DNA from: Gammaproteobacteria bacterium
GTDB taxonomy: Bacteria; Pseudomonadota; Gammaproteobacteria; Pseudomonadales; Azotimanducaceae
Direction: 5' to 3'
Length of the DNA stretch: 64,000 nucleotides
NCBI GenBank assembly: GCA_026708185.1
Contig: JAPOVK010000032.1
Location: 18,030-82,029 of the forward strand
The notes under the pieces were generated by a model. The model had not been told where the DNA came from and did no database searches. It was given only the letters and a program-made list of their open reading frames with translations. Position 1 is the stretch's first letter, and each line of letters begins with the position of its first letter. The translations under genes and the position numbers were made by a program. Of the stretch, positions 15,547-24,493 are shown piece after piece.

Positions 15547-17892
15547 TTGACAACGCAGACGCTGCCCCTCTTACCGCTGAAGAACGTCGCGATCTTCCCG
15601 GAGTTGATCCAGGCGTTGATCGTCGGTCGGCCCGCATCCCTGGCGGCGGTGAAGGCTGCCATGGATCACGACCGCAAGCTGGTGACGGTCCTGCAGAAAG
15701 ACCGGGATCAGGAGAATCCGGACCGCGAAGGGTTGTTCGACATCGGCACCCTGGCGACCGTGACCCGTGTCGAGCAGCGTGATGGCGGCGCGCAAGTCAT
15801 CGTGCGTGGTGTCCGGCGCGTCCGGGTCGAGGCCTTGAGCGCGCCGACGGCCGAAGACGCGCCCGCCGAAGTCGACGTGGTGGAACTGCCGACGCCCGTT
15901 CTCCCGGAAGCCGGGGAGCAGCGTGCCAAGGCCACGGCACTGATCCGGGAGAACCTGGACATTGCGCGCCAAGTCGCGCACATGATGTCGCAGAACCCGG
16001 ACCAGCTATTCCAACAAATGGTCGGGTCGATCGAGGATCCTGTGACGCAGATGTACCGGCTCGTCGAGCTGGCCCGGAACATCGAGCAGAACGACAAGCA
16101 GCGCGTCCTCGAGATCGACGAGATCCAGGAGTTCCTGGAAGCGATCCATCGGCTGCTACGGCAGGAGCTGGCGGTCGTTGAGATGCAGCGCGACCTGCAG
16201 TCCCAGGCACGCGAGGAGGCCGAGCACGGCCAGCGCGAGCACCTGCTTCGCCAGCAGAAGCGGGTGATCGAAGAAGCGCTCGGCGAGGACGGCGACGACG
16301 AGGACATCGCGGAACTGCGCAAGCAACTGCGCAATGTCAATCTGCCCGACGACGTGCGCAAGGAGGTGGACCGCGAACTGAAGCGGCTGTCGCGGATGTC
16401 CGCCAACGCCGCCGACTACCAGGTCTCGCGGGGCTATCTTGAACTCGTGGCGGAACTGCCTTGGAACGTGATCACGGAAGACACCCTGGACCTCGCCAAC
16501 GCCCAGACGGTCCTCGATGAGGACCACTACGGTCTGGAGGAGGTCAAGGAACGCATCCTCGAGTCCCTGGCCGTGCTACGGCTCAACCCCGACGCGAAGG
16601 CGTCGATCCTGTGTTTCGTGGGTCCGCCCGGGGTCGGCAAGACCTCCCTGGGCCAGTCCATCGCTCGCGCCATGGGGCGGAAATTCGAACGCATGAGCTT
16701 GGGCGGACTGCACGACGAGTCGGAACTGCGTGGCCATCGACGGACCTACATCGGCGCCATGCCGGGACGCATCCTGCAGGCCGTCAGGCGTGCCGGCGTG
16801 CGCAACCCGGTGCTCATGCTCGACGAAGTCGACAAGCTCGGCCGCGATTTCCGGGGCGACCCCGCGGCGGCGTTGATGGAGATCCTGGATCCGGCGCAGA
16901 ACCGCGAGTATCGCGACAACTACCTGAACCTGCCGTTCGACCTCTCCAAGGTGATCTTCATCACCACGGCCAACCACCTGGACGGCATCCCGAGACCGCT
17001 GCTCGATCGCATGGAGGTGCTGGAACTGACGGGCTACAGCGAGATGGAGAAGCTCGAGATCGCTCGTCGCTACCTGGTCCCGCGGCAGCGCGAGAATGCC
17101 GGTCTCGCCGACGACCAGCTCGGCTTCACCGACGAGGCCCTGTCGTGGGCCGTCCGCCGGCACACCCGCGAGGCGGGCGTGCGCGAACTCGACCGCGTCA
17201 TCGGCCGGGTCGCCAGCAAGCGCGCGCGGCAGATCGTCCAGGCCGAGGTGCCCTCGGCGACCGTGACCGTGGACGACCTGCCGGTACTGCTCGGCCCGGA
17301 CAAGTTCAAGACCGACCGCCAGCGGGAGAACATGGCCCCCGGGGTCGCGCCCGGCCTGGCGTACACCGAGGTGGGCGGGGATGTGCTCTACGTCGAAGCG
17401 ACGCTCACGCACAAGGACGACAAGACCATCACCACGGGTCACCTGGGCAAGGTGATGCAGGAGTCCATCCAGGCCGCGCGCTCGTACATCTGGTCGGTGG
17501 CGGATCGGCTCAACATCGACCGCAGCACGATCGAGGAGAACGGCATCCACGTCCACGTTCCGGCCGGCGCGGTGCCGAAGGACGGGCCCTCAGCCGGGAT
17601 CACCATGGCCACGGCGCTGGCGTCCCTGTACAGCAACAAGCGCGTGCGCGACGACGTCGCCATGACCGGGGAGCTGACGCTGTCCGGCTTGGTGCTGCCG
17701 GTGGGCGGCATCCGCGAGAAGGTCCTCGCGGCGCATCGTACCGGCATCCGCCACGTCATCCTTCCCCGCGACAACGAATCGGATTTCGCCAAGTTGCCGC
17801 AGGCCGTGCGCGACGACATGGAGTTGACGTTGGTGGATTGCCTGGAGGACGCGGTGAAGGTGGCGATTCCGGGCCTGAAACCACCCGCTTAG
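15547..17892 (+). CDS. lon: ATP-dependent Lon protease
   Basis: The 781-residue product has the full Lon layout: an N-terminal substrate-binding domain (LPLLPLKNVAIFPELI onward), a coiled-coil linker near residues 200-300, an AAA+ module with Walker A GPPGVGKTS (about 359) and a Walker B (VLMLDEVDKLG, about 421), and the protease domain with catalytic serine in KDGPSAGIT (about 680) and the lysine near 722. It is a cytoplasmic homohexamer that degrades damaged and regulatory proteins. The TTG start has AAGGAG 8 nt upstream and the N-terminus matches the family. A sigma-32-like promoter precedes it. The length matches typical bacterial Lon. Confidence 0.97.
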   Translation: MTTQTLPLLPLKNVAIFPELIQALIVGRPASLAAVKAAMDHDRKLVTVLQKDRDQENPDREGLFDIGTLATVTRVEQRDGGAQVIVRGVRRVRVEALSAPTAEDAPAEVDVVELPTPVLPEAGEQRAKATALIRENLDIARQVAHMMSQNPDQLFQQMVGSIEDPVTQMYRLVELARNIEQNDKQRVLEIDEIQEFLEAIHRLLRQELAVVEMQRDLQSQAREEAEHGQREHLLRQQKRVIEEALGEDGDDEDIAELRKQLRNVNLPDDVRKEVDRELKRLSRMSANAADYQVSRGYLELVAELPWNVITEDTLDLANAQTVLDEDHYGLEEVKERILESLAVLRLNPDAKASILCFVGPPGVGKTSLGQSIARAMGRKFERMSLGGLHDESELRGHRRTYIGAMPGRILQAVRRAGVRNPVLMLDEVDKLGRDFRGDPAAALMEILDPAQNREYRDNYLNLPFDLSKVIFITTANHLDGIPRPLLDRMEVLELTGYSEMEKLEIARRYLVPRQRENAGLADDQLGFTDEALSWAVRRHTREAGVRELDRVIGRVASKRARQIVQAEVPSATVTVDDLPVLLGPDKFKTDRQRENMAPGVAPGLAYTEVGGDVLYVEATLTHKDDKTITTGHLGKVMQESIQAARSYIWSVADRLNIDRSTIEENGIHVHVPAGAVPKDGPSAGITMATALASLYSNKRVRDDVAMTGELTLSGLVLPVGGIREKVLAAHRTGIRHVILPRDNESDFAKLPQAVRDDMELTLVDCLEDAVKVAIPGLKPPA

Positions 17893-17932
17893 GCGTGCGC
17901 GGGCCTGGACCGGCCACGCTGCTCTTGAAGCG

Positions 17933-19717
17933 CTAGAGGTCGCGCACGACGCGGAATCCGCGCGCCTGATTGGTGCCCGTGCTGAACGACCGGAAACTCA
18001 CTGTCGCCTCCTCGGGCGCGGAGTCCCAGGCGCCCCCGCGAACGGCGTACGCGCCGCAATTGCCGGCATAGGGTCGCGCGGTACCGTCGGCGCTGCTGTA
18101 GTTGCGGCGCCAGCAGTCGGCGACCCACTCCTCGGCGTTGCCGAGCATGTCGTAGACGCCGAATGCGTTGGCCGCGAGGCGACCGACGGGACCCACGCCA
18201 AGGACGCCGTCGTCGCACTCGGCGGTGCTGTACTTGCGAAATCGCGCGGCGAGGGTCCGGTCGGCGACATTGGCGTGCCGGCACAGCTCGCTGGGATCGT
18301 CGCCGAACGGATACCGGGTCTGGCTGCCGGCCCGGGCCACGTACTCCCATTCGGCCTCGCTTGGCAGGCGGTATGGATAGCCGGTCTCGCGGCCTAGCCA
18401 GGCCGCGTACGCCTTGGCCGCTGACCAGGTCACGCCGGTCACCGGGTGGTCGGCGAGGGTCTCGGCGGGAACGGGCAACGCGGGCTCGCCGCGGACCGGC
18501 TGCTTCAATGTTGGCACCTTGCCACGATGCTGATCGAATTCGGCGTGGGTCACCTCGAAGACGCCGACCGCAAAGGGCTGCGTGATCGCGACTTCGTGGG
18601 CCGGGCGCTCGTCGTGCGAGCCGTCCGCTGACCCCATTCGGAAGACACCGGCCGGTATGACGACGAGGTGGGGGCCATGGCCCCCCGACGCCAAGGCGTC
18701 GCGGAATCGGCGTCCGGGCTCAACGTCGAAGGCCTGCATGTGGATGTTGTGCACGTGCGGTCTGCCGGGAAGGACTAGTCGCCGAACGTAGTTGCGGTAA
18801 CCCACGGCGCGGGCCTCGATGGTGACCTCACCCGCGGGTAGTGTCAGGGGTTCCGTGTAGCGGAGGTCGCGCCACGCCTGTCCGGTCCGGTAGGACACTT
18901 CGACGACCGCATCGGGTGGGTTCGACGCGATGGTCAGCCTGGCCTTGAGTCGTGTGAGCCTCACGGTCCGCTCGTTGCGTCCGCGCAACACCGGCAGTTC
19001 AAAGGTCTGGCTGGCATAGCCGTCTCGCTCCACGCGGAACACGTAGGTGCCGCGGGGCAGCCGGATCCCGCGGTGATAGGGCTCGTCCAAGTCGACGATG
19101 TCGACCCGGGCATCCGATGGGTTGAGGTCGAGAAACACCTCGCCGACCGGCAAACGTTCAAGTTCGAACGCGACCTCGGTGCGTGCGTTGGGCAGCACCT
19201 CGACGTTCCGCGTCTGCGGATGCCAGCCTTCGATCGACGCGGAGACCTCGTAGACGCCGGCGGGGTAGGGCGCGAGGAATACCGGTGCCGCGTCGTCGAG
19301 TGGCCGCTCGTCGATCGCGATGGCCGCTCCCCGGGGGTTGCTCACGATCTCCAAAGTGCCGTTTGCTGCGGCCAGGTCGACGTGGATCTCGCGGCTCTCG
19401 TCGCGCGCGAGGTGAACTCGTTGGGCGACGGCCTCGTGGTAGCGGTGTTCGACGCGAACGACGACTTCGCCCGGGCGCGTATCGTCGTAGCGGAGCGGCG
19501 TCGCCCCGACCCGCTCGCCGTCGAGCAGCACGTCGGCGCCCGGGGGCGTGGACGTGACGCGGATTGTCGCCGAGCCCAGGACCATCCGGGGACCGATTCC
19601 CCCGGCGAACCAGTCGGCCGCCGCGACGAACGCGACCAGGCCGGCAACGAGCAACCAGCGCAAGCCCTTGCCTTCCGTTCGAGGGTCCGGTCGACGTCTT
19701 CTCCGTGGTGCGTCCAC
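17933..19717 (-). CDS. Membrane-anchored PEGA-repeat protein with C-terminal FGE-sulfatase domain
   Basis: A 594-residue protein. A basic N-terminus (RRRRRPDPRTEGKG) is followed by one membrane helix (about residues 20-40), so the body is extracytoplasmic. Residues 50-340 hold several PEGA-type beta repeats (for example STPPGADVLLDGERVGATPLRY and SNPRGAAIAIDERPL). Residues 350-594 are a formylglycine-generating-enzyme/sulfatase-modifying domain: VVIPAGVFRMGS, HEVAITQPFAVGVFEVTHAEF, PVTGVTWSAAKAYAAWLG, RLPSEAEWEYVARAG, and the closing RGGAWDS and ARGFRVVRDL. Most bacterial proteins with this pairing are not proven enzymes; some act in surface or kinase-linked assemblies. There is no sulfatase gene nearby. 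Confidence 0.85.
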   Translation of the reverse strand: MDAPRRRRRPDPRTEGKGLRWLLVAGLVAFVAAADWFAGGIGPRMVLGSATIRVTSTPPGADVLLDGERVGATPLRYDDTRPGEVVVRVEHRYHEAVAQRVHLARDESREIHVDLAAANGTLEIVSNPRGAAIAIDERPLDDAAPVFLAPYPAGVYEVSASIEGWHPQTRNVEVLPNARTEVAFELERLPVGEVFLDLNPSDARVDIVDLDEPYHRGIRLPRGTYVFRVERDGYASQTFELPVLRGRNERTVRLTRLKARLTIASNPPDAVVEVSYRTGQAWRDLRYTEPLTLPAGEVTIEARAVGYRNYVRRLVLPGRPHVHNIHMQAFDVEPGRRFRDALASGGHGPHLVVIPAGVFRMGSADGSHDERPAHEVAITQPFAVGVFEVTHAEFDQHRGKVPTLKQPVRGEPALPVPAETLADHPVTGVTWSAAKAYAAWLGRETGYPYRLPSEAEWEYVARAGSQTRYPFGDDPSELCRHANVADRTLAARFRKYSTAECDDGVLGVGPVGRLAANAFGVYDMLGNAEEWVADCWRRNYSSADGTARPYAGNCGAYAVRGGAWDSAPEEATVSFRSFSTGTNQARGFRVVRDL

Positions 19718-19852
19718 GTGAATGCGGCCATGCCGATGGGCTGCCGATACTAACCGGTAACCAACTATGCGCTCCCCTTGGCCGTTGTTCCTTGTGCAGA
19801 CGCTCTGTCATACTCTTTTTTTCTTCGCACCCCCCAACACAAGGAACCCCCT

Positions 19853-20155
19853 ATGAGCGATGTGGACGGCGTCTGGGACACGGTCACCGATACCCCCATG
19901 GGACAGCAGAAGGGCACGGCGACACTCAAGGCCGACGGCGACACGCTGACCGGCACGTTGTCCGGTGCGCAAGGCACCGTCGAGATCCAGGACGGCAAGG
20001 TGGACGGCAACGCCGTATCGTGGAAGTTGGACATCACCCAACCGATGCCGCTTACGCTAGAGTTTTCCGCCAACGTGGACGGGGATGAGATGAGCGGCAG
20101 CGTCCAGCTCGGCGCTTTCGGCACCGCGACCTTCAAGGGCACGCGTGCCGGATAG
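19853..20155 (+). CDS. Small beta-rich hypothetical protein
   Basis: A 100-residue acidic protein with AAGGAA 6 nt upstream of the ATG. The pattern GVWDTVTDTPMGQQKGTATLKADGDTLTGTL, then GTVEIQDGKVDGNAVSWKLDI and GDEMSGSVQLGAFGTATFKGTR, is an alternating beta arrangement. Proteins of this type are often annotated only as hypothetical and found beside glutathione S-transferases or SCP2 proteins; they may bind small lipids. No signal peptide is present. The stop is 3 bp before the GST gene, so the two are almost certainly co-transcribed. A weak promoter (TTGTTC-N18-CATACT, 19785-19814) lies upstream. Confidence 0.75.
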   Translation: MSDVDGVWDTVTDTPMGQQKGTATLKADGDTLTGTLSGAQGTVEIQDGKVDGNAVSWKLDITQPMPLTLEFSANVDGDEMSGSVQLGAFGTATFKGTRAG

Positions 20156-20158
20156 CTG

Positions 20159-21139
20159 ATGGCGGACAACTATGTGGTCATCGGTTCGGCGGAGTCGCCG
20201 TATTCCGTGAAGGTGCGCTCGTACTTCCGGTACAAGGGCATTCCCCATGAATGGCAGGACCGCTCGCAGGCGGCGGAACTCTTCGCCAAGCACGCCCGGC
20301 TGCCGCTGGTCCCCTTGGTTGTGACGCCGGAGGACACGGGCATCCAGGACTCGACGCCGATCATCGAGGCGATGGAGACGACGTTCCCCGAACCCGGCAT
20401 CCATCCACCCGGCCGGGTGGCGCGTTTCGTGTCGGCCCTCCTCGAGGAGTTCGGCGACGAGTGGGGCAACAAGTGGATGTTCCACATGCGTTGGTGGCGC
20501 GAAGTCGATCAACTGGCGGTGTCCCGCCGGTTCGCGGCCAGCGCGCCGGCCGAGGAGCGCGAGGCCAGGGCCGAGGCGATCCGCGAGCGCATGGTGCCGC
20601 GGGTGTGGTTCGTCGGATCCAACGACTTGACGGCCCCGCAGATCGAGCAGAGCTATGCGGACGTGGTGGACATCCTAGAGACGCATCTTTCGAACCACCC
20701 ATACCTCTTCGGTGCCCGCCCGGCGTTCGCCGACTTCGGCCTTTGGGGCCAGATCTACGAGGCCGGACGCGATCCGACCGCCGGGGCGGTTCTCCAAGGC
20801 CACCCGAACGTCGTTGCTTGGACGGAGCGGATGCTGCAGCCGACTAACGACGGCGATTTCGAGGAATGGCCGGCCTTGGAGCCGACATTGACTCCGCTGC
20901 TGACCGATCAGGTGGGGGCGATGTTCCTGCCTTGGAGCGCCGCCAATGCACAAGCGATCGCGGAGGCGGATGACGAGTTCGACGTCACGCTCAAGGACAA
21001 GCGCTGGACGCAGAAGCCGCAGAAATACCACGCCCGATCGTTAGGCGTTTTGCGCGCGAAATACGCCGAGGTCGCCGCCGACGCGGACCTTGACGCGGTT
21101 CTCACCGCGACCGGCTGCAAAGAGCACTTGGCCGCCTAG
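20159..21139 (+). CDS. Glutathione S-transferase family protein
   Basis: A 326-residue protein with an N-terminal thioredoxin-like domain (ESPYSVKVRSYFRYKGIPHEWQ, residues 11-32, then LPLVPLVVTPEDTGIQDSTPIIEAM containing the conserved cis-proline and D-S glutathione contacts) and an all-helical C-terminal domain with YLFGARPAFADFGLWGQIYE (about 181-200), the usual N-capping region. It is longer than a standard 200-220-residue GST because of a C-terminal extension of about 60 residues. It lacks the classical first-domain serine or tyrosine in an easily recognised spot (Y15 or S14 are candidates). It lies between the small beta protein and the SCP2-like gene. Confidence 0.85.
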   Translation: MADNYVVIGSAESPYSVKVRSYFRYKGIPHEWQDRSQAAELFAKHARLPLVPLVVTPEDTGIQDSTPIIEAMETTFPEPGIHPPGRVARFVSALLEEFGDEWGNKWMFHMRWWREVDQLAVSRRFAASAPAEEREARAEAIRERMVPRVWFVGSNDLTAPQIEQSYADVVDILETHLSNHPYLFGARPAFADFGLWGQIYEAGRDPTAGAVLQGHPNVVAWTERMLQPTNDGDFEEWPALEPTLTPLLTDQVGAMFLPWSAANAQAIAEADDEFDVTLKDKRWTQKPQKYHARSLGVLRAKYAEVAADADLDAVLTATGCKEHLAA

Positions 21140-21168
21140 AGGCGCGCAACCACAACGGAGTAGAAGCC

Positions 21169-22281
21169 GTGTCGATTGGCGAGGGTCATCATTCGGTCGT
21201 CTTGGCCGCAATGGCCGATGGTGTTGGGGATCTCACCTTCGCATCGGAGGAATGGGTGCGCGTTGCGGCGGACACTATGACGGCTGCTGTCGCGAAGCAC
21301 GGGGCGGGTCTTGCCGACCTAGGGACATTTGCCTTCTGTGAGGTGGCGCACAATCCGCCCGCCTATCTCGCCGCAGGCGGACCGCTTGCGTGGCACGCGC
21401 AGTTCGACGGCGGCAAGGTGACGGTCGCGAGCGGGGAGCTCGAGGCGGACGCCTGCGATCTCAAGGTCGAAGCCGACCATTCGATCATGAGCAACCTCGC
21501 CCGCCTCGAGTACCAGGGGCGCGACCCCGTGGTCGTCGCAGCGGCCCGGGAGCGCCTGATGAAGTTGACCCGGGTCGAGATGCACGGCGCGTTGCCGAGC
21601 CACCCCGTGCTCGGCGTCGTGCTGCGCGGCTTGCACGACGCCTTGGCGCCCCGGACTATGCCGCGTTTCGTGTTCATGACGCCGGAGTGGGTCAGCTCGG
21701 CGCGGGCGATCCTGACCGCGCGCGCCACCTCGGCCAAGTACGCGGACAGCCTCAAGGACGTGGTGTACACCTTCTCCGAGGAGTTCACAGACACGCCTGC
21801 CTATGCGTTTCCCGACGGCAGCCACGGTGGCTTTTGGGTACACGTCAACCGCGGCCAGATCACGGTCGGCGCGGGACCGCTACCGACTGACCTGGAGCCG
21901 GCCGACCATCTCACGAAGGGCCTCTACACGCCCGTGGTGCCCGTGGGGCGAACCGTGAACGCCGCCATGACGGATGCCGACAAGGCCGAACAAGCGACCT
22001 ACAGCAAAGCCGCCTTCCGGCGTGACGCGGCGTCGGGCGAGTTCCCCGTGCAGCAGACGTCGCCTTCGGGTCGAGGGCCCATGCCCGGTGACTTGGGCCG
22101 TGTCTTCCTACCCTTGCACGACGAACTGTCCAAGCGCACGTCCGGCGAGTTGCCGGCGGATTTCGACGAGAGCATCAGAGACGAATGGGCAACCCCGCAG
22201 CACTTCGACCGCCGTCCCGACTACGATCCTTCCTGGCTCAACTACGAGGAAGTCGACATCTACGGCAACGCCCGCCGGTAG
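21169..22281 (+). CDS. Hypothetical protein with an SCP2-like N-terminal half
   Basis: A 370-residue protein from a GTG with GGAG 9 nt upstream. The first half (around LAWHAQFDGGKVTVASGELEADACDLKVEADHSIMSNLARLEYQGRD, shown here in pieces: GGKVTVASGELEADA, DHSIMSNLARL) resembles the strand-rich SCP2 sterol-carrier fold. These domains bind acyl-CoA or sterol-like lipids. The second half, about residues 170-370, is not recognised. It contains TFSEEFTDTPAYAF and a final NYEEVDIYGNARR. The gene follows a GST gene by 29 bp and may share its transcript. No signal peptide is seen. Its role in lipid or xenobiotic metabolism is only suggested by context. Confidence 0.6.
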   Translation: MSIGEGHHSVVLAAMADGVGDLTFASEEWVRVAADTMTAAVAKHGAGLADLGTFAFCEVAHNPPAYLAAGGPLAWHAQFDGGKVTVASGELEADACDLKVEADHSIMSNLARLEYQGRDPVVVAAARERLMKLTRVEMHGALPSHPVLGVVLRGLHDALAPRTMPRFVFMTPEWVSSARAILTARATSAKYADSLKDVVYTFSEEFTDTPAYAFPDGSHGGFWVHVNRGQITVGAGPLPTDLEPADHLTKGLYTPVVPVGRTVNAAMTDADKAEQATYSKAAFRRDAASGEFPVQQTSPSGRGPMPGDLGRVFLPLHDELSKRTSGELPADFDESIRDEWATPQHFDRRPDYDPSWLNYEEVDIYGNARR

Positions 22282-22304
22282 GCGGGTGCCCGCCGGTAGG
22301 CGGG
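22271..22304 (+). repeat. Tandem pair of palindromic 16-mers at a gene junction
   Basis: CCCGCCGGTAGGCGGG occurs twice (22271-22286 and 22289-22304) with a period of 18 bp. Each copy can fold into a 6-bp stem with loop GGTA. The first copy contains the TAG stop of the SCP2-like gene, and the second ends directly at the GTG of the acetyltransferase gene. It could affect translation coupling or RNA stability. Confidence 0.6.
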
Positions 22305-22871
22305 GTGACGAGCACCCGGTTCCCGGATCGGATCGAGACCGCCAGGTTGATCCTGCGTCCGCCTACCGCGGCGGACGTCCCGGGGATCGTGGCGGCCGTT
22401 AACGCATCCTTTACGGAACTCAACGAGTGGATGGCCTGGGCGAACGGGCCGTACGGTGCCGACAATGCGCGGGCATTCTGCGACGCCTCGCTCGAGGCGT
22501 TGGCTGCGGAGCGGGAGTACTCCACCGTGCTGGTCCATCGGGACGACGGCCGGATCATCGGCGGCATGGGTCTGCTCGACGCCAAGTGGGACGTGCCGCG
22601 GTTCGAGATCGGCTACTGGGTGCATACGCACTATGTCGGTCAGGGCTATTGCTCGGAGGCCGTGCGTGGCCTGACACGGTTCGCGTTCGAGCAACTCGGT
22701 GCGAAGCGCGTGGAAATCACCATGGACGACCGCAACCGTCGCAGTTGGGCCGTCGCGGAACGCACGGGCTTCGAGCTGGAAGCCGTGCACCGGTGCGACC
22801 GCAGGGACAACCAGGGCCGCCTATCGGACACCCGCGTATACGCGATGCTGGATGTCAGCCAACTGCGTTGA
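22305..22871 (+). CDS. GNAT-family N-acetyltransferase (RimJ/RimL type)
   Basis: About 188 residues from a GTG at 22305. The start is uncertain because the frame is open upstream. The RimJ/RimL subfamily pattern is clear: RIETARLILRPPTAADVPGI at the N-terminus, then GGMGLLDAKWDVPRFEIGYWVHTHYVGQGYCSEAVRGLTRFAF with the acetyl-CoA pyrophosphate loop V-G-Q-G-Y-C-S-E, and the late NRRSWAVAERTGFELEAV. These cytoplasmic enzymes acetylate protein N-termini, antibiotics or small amines. It follows the SCP2-like gene with only a pair of palindromes between them and ends 4 bp before a convergent gene. The substrate is unknown. Confidence 0.85.
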   Translation: MTSTRFPDRIETARLILRPPTAADVPGIVAAVNASFTELNEWMAWANGPYGADNARAFCDASLEALAAEREYSTVLVHRDDGRIIGGMGLLDAKWDVPRFEIGYWVHTHYVGQGYCSEAVRGLTRFAFEQLGAKRVEITMDDRNRRSWAVAERTGFELEAVHRCDRRDNQGRLSDTRVYAMLDVSQLR

Positions 22872-22875
22872 GCGC

Positions 22876-23673
22876 TTACGGAAGCCAGCGGACGGAGACC
22901 GCCGGCATCACCCGACGGTCGATGCGCAACCGGTTCGGCCAGACCTGCTTGTGGCCGTCGTCGTAGCGGAAAGCCGCAAGCCGCGTGGCGAGGCGGACCT
23001 CCACACGATCGCTTAAGCCGTAGCTGAGCGACGGTTCAACTGTGAAGCGCGTCGCGGCCCCCTCGAAGGCGGGCGCTACGATGGCCTCGGCAGCCACGCG
23101 CCAACCTCCACCGATGGTTCTGTCGAGCACGGCGTTGACGCCTAGGGCGTACACCCGGTAGCTGCGGTCGACGGCCGCGCCCGCCCCGTCCACGTCCAAG
23201 TCGAAGGCTGTCCAGCCGACCCACGGCCCGACCCTCAACCTCGTGTCCTCGCCGAATGCGAAGGAGCGGGTGAACGCCAGGGACAGCCCGTCCAGGCCCA
23301 GCGTGGTGCGCACGGCGCTGCCCGCGTCGAAGGCGTTGCCCTGGCTGACGAGCGCGGTGTCCAGTGTCGCGTGGCCGGAGTCGCCGATCGTCGTGTAGCG
23401 GACGTCAAGCGCATACCGTCCGAGACCAACCGTACCGGCCACCCAGCGGTAGCTGCCGTCGCCGACCGCCAGTTCGTCCACGGTTGGCCTCCCCGCGGTG
23501 GCTGTTCCGGGCTCGCCTCCGGCCGGGGTCTGCAGGAAGCCGTCGTGCGAGAGCAAGCCCATGCCCGCTTCGAAACCGAAGCGTCGGTCGGGAAGCTCTT
23601 CCGCCCCCGCCCATGCGCCGGCGAGCACCGACAGCAGCAGCATCTGGCTTTGTCGTCCCATTGCATCGATCAT
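22876..23673 (-). CDS. Predicted outer-membrane or periplasmic beta-barrel-like protein
   Basis: A 265-residue protein with a signal peptide (SQMLLLSVLAGAWAGAEE, cleavage after the AGA). The mature part is rich in alternating beta-strand segments and glycine/aspartate turns (YRWVAGTVGLGRYALDVRYTT, GLSLAFTRSFAF, RLRVGPWVGWTAFDLDV, YRVYALGVNAVLDRTIGGGWRVA), and ends in VSVRWLP with an aromatic near the C-terminus. This is the look of an outer-membrane beta barrel of about 10-12 strands, though no family is recognised. Two ATGs are possible (23673 and 23661), both before the signal peptide. It is divergent from the VOC protein gene with about 37 bp between starts. Confidence 0.65.
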   Translation of the reverse strand: MIDAMGRQSQMLLLSVLAGAWAGAEELPDRRFGFEAGMGLLSHDGFLQTPAGGEPGTATAGRPTVDELAVGDGSYRWVAGTVGLGRYALDVRYTTIGDSGHATLDTALVSQGNAFDAGSAVRTTLGLDGLSLAFTRSFAFGEDTRLRVGPWVGWTAFDLDVDGAGAAVDRSYRVYALGVNAVLDRTIGGGWRVAAEAIVAPAFEGAATRFTVEPSLSYGLSDRVEVRLATRLAAFRYDDGHKQVWPNRLRIDRRVMPAVSVRWLP

Positions 23674-23710
23674 AACCACCGAATCCAGCTTGGGAAGGCA
23701 CCGAACGCAT

Positions 23711-24487
23711 ATGACCATCCAACTCCGCCAGATCTGCCTGGTCGCCCGAGAACTCGACGGCACCATCGACGACTTGGAAGAGATCCTCGGCATCAAACGC
23801 TGTTTCGTCGACCCAGGCGTCGGCCGATTCGGGCTCGTCAACACGCTGCTGCCCATAGGCCGCAACATGCTGGAAGTCGTCGTGCCCGTGGAGGACAACA
23901 CCGCTGCGGGGCGCTATCTCGACCGGCGCCGTGGCGACGGCGGCTACATGGTGATCTGCCAGGCCGACTCGAAGGAGAACCAGCGTGCCGTCCGGCAGCG
24001 TGCGTTGGACAACGGCGTACGCATCGCCTGGGAGGTGGACCGCGGCAACTGGAACATCTGCCAGATCCATCCCGGCGACATGCGCGCCGCGTTCTTCGAG
24101 ATCGACTGGGACGAGGTCAACGATTTCAACGGCAACTGGGAGCCGGCCGGCGGCCTGCAGTGGGAGGACAAGGTGGACCAGTCCGTGACGGTGGACTACG
24201 CGGCAGTTGAACTCCAGGGACCGGATCCGGTTGGCCTCGCGGAACTCTGGGGCAAGGTGGCGGGCCTCCCGGTCCGGCGCGACGGCGCCGTGCTCACCAT
24301 GGCGCTCAACAACGTCGACATCCGCTTCGTCGAAGCGACGGACGGCCGGGGCTACGGCCTCGGCGGGCTCGACCTGAAGGTGGCCGACCGCGACCGGATC
24401 TTGGCCAAGGCCAAGGAGCGCAATGCCTACGTCTCGGACGAGCAGGTCGACATCTGCGGGGTGCGCTTCCGCCTATTGGACGCTTGA
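23711..24487 (+). CDS. VOC-superfamily (glyoxalase/bleomycin resistance-like) protein
   Basis: A 258-residue protein with two VOC modules: residues 3-130 (LRQICLVARELDGTIDDLEEILG at the start, with MLEVVVPV and FFEIDW as strand ends) and residues 150-258 (VTVDYAAVELQGPDPVGLAELWGKVAGL, ending VDICGVRFRLLD). The first-strand histidine of many metal-dependent glyoxalases is replaced by Q, and the typical H/E pair is not obvious. It may therefore bind a ligand rather than catalyse through a metal. An AAC(3)-like gene follows after 6 bp. Function is unknown beyond the superfamily. Confidence 0.8.
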   Translation: MTIQLRQICLVARELDGTIDDLEEILGIKRCFVDPGVGRFGLVNTLLPIGRNMLEVVVPVEDNTAAGRYLDRRRGDGGYMVICQADSKENQRAVRQRALDNGVRIAWEVDRGNWNICQIHPGDMRAAFFEIDWDEVNDFNGNWEPAGGLQWEDKVDQSVTVDYAAVELQGPDPVGLAELWGKVAGLPVRRDGAVLTMALNNVDIRFVEATDGRGYGLGGLDLKVADRDRILAKAKERNAYVSDEQVDICGVRFRLLDA

Positions 24488-24493
24488 ATCCCC

